From assembly GCA_033283385.1 (NCBI GenBank), contig JAWMQQ010000001.1:2170001-2234000 (forward strand): a stretch of 64,000 nt of DNA. Reading direction: 5' to 3'. The stretch is from Mangrovimicrobium sp033283385. GTDB taxonomy: Bacteria; Pseudomonadota; Gammaproteobacteria; Pseudomonadales; Halieaceae. The notes beneath the pieces were generated by a model. That model was given only the letters and a program-made list of their open reading frames with translations. It had not been told where the DNA came from and did no database searches. This document shows positions 8,012 to 16,900 of the stretch, piece by piece. Made by a program: the position numbers and the translations under genes. Each line of letters begins with the position of its first letter. The stretch's first letter is position 1.

Positions 8012-10280
8012 TGCGACCGACGCGCTACCTGCCCCGGGGATAGAGCAAAGGGGCAGGCTCGCATATCGCTCCAGCCCGGGATGGATCCTGAGACGTCTGC
8101 GAGTCGTCGTCACTGGCATCTTGCTGGCGATCTCCTTTTGCGCACAGGTATCGGCCCAGTCGAGACCCGGCTTCAGCATGCCAAATGTGGTCGGGATGAC
8201 CGTCACCGAGGCTGAGAGGGAAGTACTGGCAGCAGGCAAGAGCGTCCGCGCGACAAGCGCCCGCGCCATTGTTGCGGGATACCGGGAAAGCAATCTGGAG
8301 CGAGGCAGGATTGCCTCGCAAACCGAGCGCGTGGGCCGCACGATGTACCCCTACTGGGACGACGTGGGTGGAAAGTACGGCGAAGTCACCTTCACTGTAT
8401 ACCTGTCTAGCGGCCCTCGTCCGGCGCCCGATTTCACCGGCAAAAGCGAAAGAGCTGCAAGGGAACTTGCGCAACGCGAAAGAGTTGCACTCAGCTTCGG
8501 CGCCGCGAAACAAAATTTCCGCGTACCGAAAGGGCTGGTCAGCGAGCAGCGGCCTGATCCCGGGGAGCCCATGAGCAGGAGTCGGGTCACAGCCTATCTT
8601 TCGGATGGCTATCCACTGCCCAATTATAAAAACCAGACCGTAAATGCGGCCTTGCGCGACTCCGGGAAGCTTGGATTCACCGTTGTTCAACAAGCCGAAC
8701 GAAACCTGCTTGCTCCCGCGGGAATAGTCTTTGATCAGAACCCGCCGCCCGACACCCTTCTCCCCCTGCGCGGGCCTGTGACCCTCAAGGTATCGCAGGG
8801 TTGGCCGGTGCCCCGTTTCATTGGCCAGCCCGAGTCGGCCGGCGATAAGCTGGCCCAGCGATACAGGATCGACCTGGTCAAGCAGGCCCAGGACAACGCC
8901 AGGGTCCCGGTGGGAGAGATATTCGACCAGCAGCCGCCGGCAGATGAACTGATCCCGGACAACCGCAAGGTCAACGTCACCCTGTCAGCCGGCTACCCAT
9001 TACCCGATCTGCTAGGACATGACGAAGCATATGCCCGGCAGGTGGCCAAAACGCTAGGATTCGAGTTGACGATCAGCCGCCAACCGGAACGCGAACATAC
9101 CGCCGGCAAGATCGCTGGCCAGACCCCGGCCGCCGGCACTCGCCTGCCCCTCGATAGTCCCGTAGCGGTGGTTGCCTCGGAAGGGTGGCGCACGCCCGAT
9201 TTCCTCAAGTTGGAGGAGAATCAAGCCAGGTCCCTTGCCGATGAAAAACAGGTTGCACTGGCCGTCACCGAACGAGTGGATCGCGCGACACAACCCGGTA
9301 TTGTATTTGACCAGTCGCCCGAGCCCGACACTTTACTGCCTCCAGGACGTCCGGTCGAAATCCTGGTCTCCAGCGGCTTCCCCACGCCACGCTTCATAGA
9401 GATGCAACGCTCCGAGGCGGAATCCCGCGCGGCGCAGAACAGCATCCGGCTCAATGTTGAAAAGACTGCAAATGTGGACATTCCCGCCGGCCTTGTCTTC
9501 GACCAATCGCCAAAACCCGGAACTCCGCTACCGGCAGATAGCCGGGTATCAGTGAGTGTGTCTTCAGGCTGGCCAGTGCCCGATTTTGTCGGTCAATCCG
9601 AAGAAAGAGCGCTCGCCACGGCGGAAGCGAACAAAATCACGCTGGTTACGGTGGGCAGTCGCGAAGACTTCGACCTCCGCCCCGGTTATGTCGTCACCCA
9701 ACTACCAGAGCCGGGGGATGCCATACCTGCGGACCGTCACGTGCAAATCCTGCTGTCCCTGGGCTGGCCGATTGCACCCGATGCCGTCGGGCGTCAGGGC
9801 CGCAACATCAGTCAGGCATTTTCGCAGGCACACCCCAACGCGACGGTAGCGCTCAACGAGCGGGTCTTCACTCTTCAAGCCGCGGGAACCGTTTTATCCC
9901 AAACGCCGAAAGCCGGACTAAAACTCGGTCGTGACCAGAAACTCGAACTGGTGATCGCGGCCGAGAAACCGGTATGGTTCTGGCCTGCCACCGGTGCTGC
10001 CGCCCTGACCGCCCTCTGCGGTGGCGGCTTGCTGGCAAGGCGCTACCGCGTTCAAGTCAACGGGCGAACCCCTGTTGAGCAAGGGGTTTCTCCGCAGGCC
10101 GACAACCCGGGCGATGTCACCTGCAAGGTAACCCGCGATCCAGGCTCGCAGCTCTGTACCGGCGCCGCTGCAGATACCGAGGATGCGCAAGCTGCGGATA
10201 GCATCCTGCACATGAAAGTCAGCGTCGACCTTGGTGAACAGACTATTCACTCTGTAGCGATTGAAGGGGAAGAAGGATGA
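8001..10280 (+). CDS. single-pass membrane protein with nine PASTA-like repeats
   Basis: 759 residues. TTG 8001 is the likely start: GGTGGAG ends four bases upstream, and no in-frame ATG precedes the signal segment (WILRRLRVVVTGILLAISFC, about 30-50). Nine repeats of about 65 residues follow (60-650), each beginning with W/Y-P-x-P-x-F-x-G and containing xGxVFDQxPxPGTxLP, the PASTA pattern. A transmembrane helix (about 658-678) and a soluble tail of about 80 residues end the protein. PASTA domains bind muropeptides or act as spacers in PBPs and Ser/Thr kinases; here there is no kinase or transpeptidase domain. The gene overlaps its upstream neighbour by 11 bases and its downstream neighbour by 4. 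Confidence 0.85.
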   Translation: MITDATDALPAPGIEQRGRLAYRSSPGWILRRLRVVVTGILLAISFCAQVSAQSRPGFSMPNVVGMTVTEAEREVLAAGKSVRATSARAIVAGYRESNLERGRIASQTERVGRTMYPYWDDVGGKYGEVTFTVYLSSGPRPAPDFTGKSERAARELAQRERVALSFGAAKQNFRVPKGLVSEQRPDPGEPMSRSRVTAYLSDGYPLPNYKNQTVNAALRDSGKLGFTVVQQAERNLLAPAGIVFDQNPPPDTLLPLRGPVTLKVSQGWPVPRFIGQPESAGDKLAQRYRIDLVKQAQDNARVPVGEIFDQQPPADELIPDNRKVNVTLSAGYPLPDLLGHDEAYARQVAKTLGFELTISRQPEREHTAGKIAGQTPAAGTRLPLDSPVAVVASEGWRTPDFLKLEENQARSLADEKQVALAVTERVDRATQPGIVFDQSPEPDTLLPPGRPVEILVSSGFPTPRFIEMQRSEAESRAAQNSIRLNVEKTANVDIPAGLVFDQSPKPGTPLPADSRVSVSVSSGWPVPDFVGQSEERALATAEANKITLVTVGSREDFDLRPGYVVTQLPEPGDAIPADRHVQILLSLGWPIAPDAVGRQGRNISQAFSQAHPNATVALNERVFTLQAAGTVLSQTPKAGLKLGRDQKLELVIAAEKPVWFWPATGAAALTALCGGGLLARRYRVQVNGRTPVEQGVSPQADNPGDVTCKVTRDPGSQLCTGAAADTEDAQAADSILHMKVSVDLGEQTIHSVAIEGEEG

Positions 10281-10870
10281 CAACGCAAACTCTCGCGAAC
10301 CTGTTCGAACAGCCCCCGATTGCAGAACTGGTAGACAACAATTTCGATAGTGGCGAGATCACTGAAACTGCAAGACTGGCGAACGCGCAAAGTATCGAAA
10401 GCACCCGCAGTCTCGTCAACACCCTGCTCACCAACGCCTGGTCCCAGATGCTGGATGTTTCACTCACTGACATTCTGGTGGGTGCCTGGAACAAGGTTTC
10501 GGCGATCCAGGCATTCGCCACCGGCGATAAACTGGCGTCGGACGAGACCCACAAATTTGTACTCACCGAGCATAAGATTGAATCCAAACACAATCCCAAG
10601 GTTGAACTGTTCGTCCGTGAGCAGAAAATCGGGGAAGTATCGATCAGTGTAAATCTCACGCTGCTTCTCGGCAGGACAACCCTGATGATCAGGCATGGTC
10701 GCATCATGGAAATTCGGATCTCGGGTGCGCAAGCCAGCGGGGATATCAGCTGCCTCGGTCAGAAGCTCATCGAGAAAAAAACCAAGGAGTTGGAACTGCC
10801 CGCAGGCATCACGCTTGGGGAAGGCGTCCCGATACCGCCGCGCCTGGATATCATCACCCCACAACCGTAA
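10277..10870 (+). CDS. unknown soluble protein, translationally coupled to PASTA gene
   Basis: 197 residues. ATG 10277 overlaps the PASTA gene's TGA (ATGA), with GAAGAAGG immediately before, so translation is coupled. There is no signal peptide or membrane helix. The N-terminal 85 residues are helical (ESTRSLVNTLLTNAWSQML). The C-terminal 100 are beta-rich (KVELFVREQKIGEVSISVNL; TTLMIRHGRIMEIRIS). No family is recognised. The tight coupling suggests a cytoplasmic partner of the PASTA protein's tail. Confidence 0.7.
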   Translation: MTTQTLANLFEQPPIAELVDNNFDSGEITETARLANAQSIESTRSLVNTLLTNAWSQMLDVSLTDILVGAWNKVSAIQAFATGDKLASDETHKFVLTEHKIESKHNPKVELFVREQKIGEVSISVNLTLLLGRTTLMIRHGRIMEIRISGAQASGDISCLGQKLIEKKTKELELPAGITLGEGVPIPPRLDIITPQP

Positions 10871-11012
10871 CAGCGAGGCCCCCTGTTACCGGCAATCGGG
10901 ACAAAATACTCAAGGTAAACGACCGATTCCACACTTGGACCTGTTGCCAGCCTCGGCTCGTAAAAAGTACAGTGAGCCCTGAAGTTCAGGCGTCGTACAA
11001 CTCGACTCACGA

Positions 11013-12068
11013 TTGAGCCTGAACCCGCTTTCCCGTCAGGAATGCAACGAAGTGTACAAGACATTATCCACGGGGTGCTTCCTCGGGTGCGCCGGCTGGC
11101 TGGGCTGGGTCTTCCATCGCAAATCGCTGGCACTGACCAACCTCGATTTTCTCGACCTGCTGGCCTGGGCGTGGCGCGAGCAGCACGACGGGGTGATGCT
11201 CTGCTTTATATTCGCACTGTTGTGGATGTGCTCCCTTGTATTCATGGCCTCGACACTGCAGCGAGTGCTCTCCCTGCTGCTGGGCCAGGTGCAAAGCTGG
11301 ATCTACGTGGGCGACGAACTGCTCAACCGCTACCAGCGCTACTACCGCGAGGACGACCCGCTGCGCAAGGTGGCACAGCTGCCAGGTACCGCGGGCAGTC
11401 CGCTGAAATTCAGCTACCCGACCCGGATGGACGGCTTCTTCCGCCGCGAATACTTTCTCGCCAACGGCAGCGACCCGGAGCATTACACCCATATCGACGA
11501 CTGCGGCCTATTGCCGGTAATCGCGTTCTCCCTGTTTTTCTACTTCAGCCTCAGCGTTTGCATCGCGGTGCTGCACGCGATGGCACGGGACTACATGGTG
11601 GGGCAGGATCGCGTGGTGACGCCTTTCGACACGGTCATTGAGTTCCTCGTGATCATTTCGATTCTACTGGCGCTCAACTTCGCATTGTTGATCGTGCAAT
11701 ACGTAGCGTGCCGGGTGAAACTTCCGCGCAAGCGCCAACGCGCAGTCCCGCCCGGGCTTTCACTTGAACTGTCCCCGGGTGACCGGGTGCAGGCAAGACT
11801 GCTGGACAAGTCGATGACCGGGAACAGCGCACGGGACAGTGGAGTGGTCGGCAGCCAGGCTGCCTACTACCTGGTCAAGCTGGATTCCCCGCTGGGAATC
11901 CCGGTGACGGCGTGCTTTCGCTTCGGCTTCTCGAACAGTCAGCGAGCTGCAGTGGACGCGTTCGAGGCAAAACTGCTGCCCGGGGCAAGCCTGGAGTGTG
12001 TCGTCACCGATACATTGAGTCTGCGACCGGCAGCACTGCTGGCCGCCGGCGTCGACTGGTTCGACTAG
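11013..12068 (+). CDS. unknown four-helix membrane protein
   Basis: 351 residues from TTG 11013; an in-frame GTG at 11052 is an alternative, and neither has a strong Shine-Dalgarno. Four hydrophobic helices are visible: GCFLGCAGWLGWVF, VMLCFIFALLWMCSLVFMAS, LLPVIAFSLFFYFSLSVCIA and VIEFLVIISILLALNFALLI. The C-terminal about 100 residues look like a small beta domain (LSPGDRVQARLLDKSMTG). No family is recognised. It may belong to the envelope cluster, 142 bases before it. The stop overlaps the convergent amidohydrolase stop by CTAG. Confidence 0.68.
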   Translation: MSLNPLSRQECNEVYKTLSTGCFLGCAGWLGWVFHRKSLALTNLDFLDLLAWAWREQHDGVMLCFIFALLWMCSLVFMASTLQRVLSLLLGQVQSWIYVGDELLNRYQRYYREDDPLRKVAQLPGTAGSPLKFSYPTRMDGFFRREYFLANGSDPEHYTHIDDCGLLPVIAFSLFFYFSLSVCIAVLHAMARDYMVGQDRVVTPFDTVIEFLVIISILLALNFALLIVQYVACRVKLPRKRQRAVPPGLSLELSPGDRVQARLLDKSMTGNSARDSGVVGSQAAYYLVKLDSPLGIPVTACFRFGFSNSQRAAVDAFEAKLLPGASLECVVTDTLSLRPAALLAAGVDWFD

Positions 12069-13717
12069 TCCCGCAGGTAAACCGGTTTTCCGGCGAGCCA
12101 TGTCGCCAGCACCTGCGTCTTCCAGATATCGCTCTGGGACACCTCGAAGATATCCTGGTCCACCAGGATGAAGTCCGCCCACTTGCCCGGCGTCAGCGTG
12201 CCCACACTGTCCTCCATGTGCGCCCCGTAGGCCGCATCCAGCGTAAAGCCCTTGAACGCCTGCAGGCGGGTCATCTTCTGCTCCGGGTACCAGCCGCCCA
12301 GGGGCTGGTTGTTGCGGTCCTGCCGGGTCACCGCGGCGTGCAAGCCGTAGAAGGGGTTGGCCAGTTCCACCGGGAAGTCCGAGCCCAGTGGCATGTGCAC
12401 GCCGCTGTCCAGCAGGGTATGCCAGGCGTAAGCGCCGACCATGCGCGCCTTGCCGATACGGTCCTCCGCCATGTTCATGTCGCTGGTCGCGTGGGTCGGC
12501 TGCATCGAGGGCAGTACGCCCAGCTCGGCGAATTTCGACAGGTCTTGCGGCGCGATGACCTGCGCGTGCTCTACGCGGTTGCGCAGCTCGCTGCCGCCGA
12601 TACGCGAGAAGGTATCGGCAAACTGCTGCAGGGCAAGGTGATTGGCGCGGTCGCCGATGGCGTGGATGTTGAGCTGGAAGCCCGCGCCGATCACCTCGTC
12701 GAACAGCGGCTTGAACTGTTCGGGGGCGGTCACCATCAGGCCGTGCTGGTGGGGCATGTCGCTGTAGGGCTCGAGCAGTGCGGCGCCGCGGCTGCCCAGG
12801 GCACCGTCGGCAATCACTTTAACGCTGCGCATGACCAGGAAATCGTCGCTGCTCTCGATGGGACCATTGGCCAGCAGCGCAGGCAGGTCCGGGTCCGTGG
12901 AGATGATCATCGCGTAGATGCGCAGCGGCAGTTGCGCGGCGACTGCGCGAGCGAGATAGAAGTCGTAGACGTCGTGACCGATGCCGGCGTCGTGCATGCC
13001 GGTAATACCCAGGGACAGCAGGTGCGGGCCCACCGCGTCCAGGCGTTGCTGGTACTGCGCCGGGCTGTCCTTCGGAATTACGGCGCCCATCAGGTCCATG
13101 GCGTTGTCCACCAGTACGCCGGTAGGCTCGCCGTTGCCGTCGCGCACGATCTGGCCGCCGGCGGGGTCCGGGGTATCCCGGGTGATGCCGGCCAGCGCCA
13201 GCGCCTTGCTGTTCACCCACAGCGCGTGGCCGTCGACACGGGACAGCGAGACCGGGCGCTCGCCGATGTATTTGTCCAGGATGCTCGCCCGTGGGAAGCT
13301 GCGGTCCGGCCACAGCTCCTGGTTCCAGCCGCGGCCGGTCAGCCAGGCCAGCTCCGGGTGCGCCCCCGCGTAGTCCGCAACCTGCTTCGCCGCCGCGTCG
13401 GCGCTCGCAGCCTCGCGCACATCGACTTTCAGCAGCGCGGCACCCAGCGACAGCAGGTGGCCGTGGGCGTCGATCATCCCCGGCAGCATCACCCGCTTGC
13501 CGCCGTCGACGACGGTTGCACCCTGCGGGACGGAGGCCGGGTCCAGCGCCGCGATCTTCCCATCCTCGATCAGCGCCTGCCTGAATTGCAGCAGTGCGCC
13601 GCTCTCGTCCAGCGTATATCCCTTGACGTTGGTGACCAGCGTCGCCTCGGCGTGTACGCCTGATGCAATAAAGTTACAGCCGGCGACTACCAGCAGTGCC
13701 CCGATAAACTTTTTCAA
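12065..13717 (-). CDS. exported amidohydrolase, YtcJ family
   Basis: 550 residues, starting at TTG 13715-13717 with AGGGGG five bases upstream; this gives a clean signal peptide (MKKFIGALLVVAGCNFIASGVHA). The enzyme belongs to the amidohydrolase-3/YtcJ group. MLPGMIDAHGHLLSLG holds the HxH metal site, NIHAIGDRANHLAL another histidine, and PLGSDFPVELANP the terminal aspartate. Such proteins hydrolyse cyclic or linear amides, often with unknown substrates. It is monocistronic and divergent from the giant HExxH/VWA gene. Confidence 0.88.
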   Translation of the reverse strand: MKKFIGALLVVAGCNFIASGVHAEATLVTNVKGYTLDESGALLQFRQALIEDGKIAALDPASVPQGATVVDGGKRVMLPGMIDAHGHLLSLGAALLKVDVREAASADAAAKQVADYAGAHPELAWLTGRGWNQELWPDRSFPRASILDKYIGERPVSLSRVDGHALWVNSKALALAGITRDTPDPAGGQIVRDGNGEPTGVLVDNAMDLMGAVIPKDSPAQYQQRLDAVGPHLLSLGITGMHDAGIGHDVYDFYLARAVAAQLPLRIYAMIISTDPDLPALLANGPIESSDDFLVMRSVKVIADGALGSRGAALLEPYSDMPHQHGLMVTAPEQFKPLFDEVIGAGFQLNIHAIGDRANHLALQQFADTFSRIGGSELRNRVEHAQVIAPQDLSKFAELGVLPSMQPTHATSDMNMAEDRIGKARMVGAYAWHTLLDSGVHMPLGSDFPVELANPFYGLHAAVTRQDRNNQPLGGWYPEQKMTRLQAFKGFTLDAAYGAHMEDSVGTLTPGKWADFILVDQDIFEVSQSDIWKTQVLATWLAGKPVYLRD

Positions 13718-13995
13718 AACATCCCCCTGCTCCCGACCGGAATACAACACTGCAGCGGACGGAAATTACCCACACGAAATCGTCCATCTTAATCAGAAAT
13801 TCCGTTTCAGGCAGCCCCCTTCTAACAGGCGATTGCCATATTCCAAAATACTCGAAGGAATTCGCCTGCGCCGGCCTCGGCACCCGGGTGCCTGAACTAT
13901 ACTTCGCCGCTGTTGCCAGCGACGCACGGGAAGGGTGAGGTTCCGGAGCAGGATCCAGCCCTCGGAGTATGCCTGACGCTGGAGGAGCCGAACAA

Positions 13996-16900
13996 ATGAA
14001 CGGACTTGTTTGTCGCACTCTGCTCGCAGCCCTGCTGCTCCCGGCCGCACTGCCAGCACGAGCCACCCACCCCGACACCTTCCCCTTCGAGCTGACCACC
14101 TCGACCTACGACTACAACATCCACTTCGACGCAACCGGCCCGTACGACTGCTCGGCGGATTCCCCTCCCATGGGCGCCGACCTGAACTACTTCCCCATCG
14201 TGCAGGCGTACAACGTGGCGGATGCGCTGGACCGGGACGGCAACCCGGTGCCCGGCTTTCCAGCGGGCTACATCGACGGCTACACCAGCCTCGGCTTCAA
14301 CAGCCCCGACTTCGCCGGCGAGGACGACGAGGTACTGATCTACGACTGCGCCCCCGGCGGCGCCCACGACGACGCCGATTGCGATAACGGCCAGGCCTCC
14401 GCCACGCGCATCCGGTTGCCATCCACGGTCTGGTGCGACGCCTCGGAACGCAACCTGCGCCGGGTAACGGGTCATGAACTGTTCCACCACGTGCAATTCA
14501 GCTACGCCCCGGCGAGCACCTACCTCACCTGGGGCAAGGTCGCCTTCGAGGGCACGGCGCGCATGATGGAGGACGAGATCTACGACGACATCGACGGCGA
14601 CTCGAACCTGTCCTTCTGGAATGAGGCCGAGGACTACCTGGAGGCGCCCAACCGCGATTTCTGGCGTGTTTCCTATGAATCCGCCCTGGGCTGGAAGCAC
14701 ATGTCGGAACAGTTCGGCACCGTCACCACGGAACCCCAGTACGGCGTCGACTTCATCCGCACGTTCTGGGAGACCGTGGAGAGCTACCCCTCCAGCCCGG
14801 ACCTGCCCGCGGCGATCGAGGAGACCATCCAGTCCTTCGATCCCTCGGCCAGTCTCAAGTCCTGGTTCTACGACTTCTCGGTAGCCAACATCGCCAAGGA
14901 GTTCGACCTGAGCGCGATTCCCGACAGGGAGAAGTACCAGTACGTCGACGAAAACGACGGCAACGGCGTGGCCTTCGCCAAGGTGGCGCGCACCTGGAGC
15001 GGCAATATCCTGTCGGCGTTTCCCGCTGTCTCGGTGGTGAGTCGCTGGGGCGCCTCCTATTTCGAGGCCGACCTCAGCGACGGTTGCGCGCCGGGTTGGA
15101 TTCTCGGTTACCGCATCGGCAGCGCGGACGACGCCCGGCACACGGTGCTGGCGGTCAATGACGCCGACGAGGTGGTACGCATGACCCGCGGCAGCGGCGA
15201 GGACTTTTCCGTGGCCTTCCTGCAGGACGATTTCGGCTTCCCCAATCATCTGTCCCGGCTGCTCGCCGTGGTCACCGGGGGCGACGAGCAGATCGCCTTC
15301 AACTACGAGTTCGACTGCGGCCCCGGCAGCCTCGACCTGCGCTTTCCCGACGCCAGCTACCAGGCCTTCGTCGGCCCGCCCGACAACCCGCGCAACATGA
15401 TCGTGCGCGTGCGGGTCTCCGGCCCGGCGGGCCTGGGCGGCGCCTCGGTGCTGGGCTTCCGGCCGGAGCAGTTCGACGTCTATGTCGGCACCAACGGCGC
15501 CCCCGCCGACCGCGCCGAGGTACTGGCTGGCGCCGAGATACAGGGCGAATACTGGCTGACCGTGCGGCCACCGGCCAAGCCGGACACCAATACCTACGAC
15601 CTCTACGTGTCGCTGCTCGGGGGCGTCTTCAGCCTCAACGATTTCCAGTTCGACGCGGTGAGCTACGAGGAGCGGATTCTCGACCAGCTGCTGGTGATCG
15701 ATCGCTCCGGCAGCATGGTGGGTCCGGCCAGTTCGCCGAAGATCGACGCCGCCAAAAACGCCGGGCGCCTGTTTGTCGATATCACCACCGACCAGGACCG
15801 CGTCGGGCTGGTGAGCTTCAGCGGCGACGCCGTCGAACCCAATAACGACGCCACGGTCGACGCGGCCCTCGACGACGCCACCGATACCCACAAGCAAACC
15901 GTCAGGGATGCGATATCGGCAATTGCCGTCGGCGGCGCGACCTCCATCGGCGATGGCCTGGATACCGGGGCTTCCGAATTCGCCCTGCACGGCTCGGCCG
16001 AGGGCGAGGACTGGATCGTGCTGCTCGGCGATGGCATGGAGAACGAGGAACTCTACTGGAACCAGGTCGAGGCGGCCATCAAGGCCGCGGGCATCAAGGT
16101 CAACGCCATCGCGCTGGGGGCGGACGCCGACCAGGTCCTGCTGCAGGAGATCGCCAACGAGACCGGCGGCCAGTACTACTACGTCGACGCCGGCAGCCTC
16201 GGGGGCGCGAGCACCACCCAGGGTAGCGGCGCGAGCTCCACCCAGGGCAGCGGTTCCAGCACTACCCTGGCGGCAACACCGGCAGGGCTGGCCAACCGCC
16301 TCGCCGACGCCTTCGCCGCATCCAGCGAAATCATGCAGGGGCACGAGCGCCTGTGGGAACAGGCCGGCACCATGGCATCGGGCGGCAACGCATCCTACCC
16401 CATCGAGATCACCGGCGGCGGCATCATCAACGCGCGCTTCCTGTTCAACTGGGAGGACCCGGCCGACGAACTCGGAGTCGAGATCCTGCGCCCCGGGGGC
16501 GCCCCGGTGGTGGACGGCGTCGACGGCGCCCAGATCCTGGTCGACGACAGCCACGTAGTGGTGCAGGTCGGCGACCTGGATGCCGGCACCTGGACGGTCA
16601 ATCTTTCCGGCGACACCGGCAGCCCCGAATTCCTGGCCATACTCTCCGGCGACGACGTCCAGGGGCCGGAACTCTCGGTCTACTTCGGCCAGGCACCCAA
16701 CCCCGCCTTCGACGGCTTCGGCGGCAAGTTCCTGCGCGGCCTGCCGCAGCCGATCATCGCCGAGTTGCTGGACGACGCCGGCGCGGTCGTCGGCGCTGAC
16801 GTGGTCGCCAATGTCGAGCACCCCGACGGCAGTGTCATCGTGCTGCCCCTGTTCGACGACGGCACGCACGGTGACCGCGAACCCGGCGACGGCATCTACG

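Noticed and set aside
8011..8043. ATG overlapping the protease stop (TGATG) as start of the PASTA gene
   Set aside because: That frame stops after ten codons; TTG 8001 is in the correct frame with a good ribosome site.
11912..13663. Long plus-strand open frame over the amidohydrolase
   Set aside because: Arg/His/Gln-rich shadow; the minus strand encodes a complete YtcJ-type enzyme.
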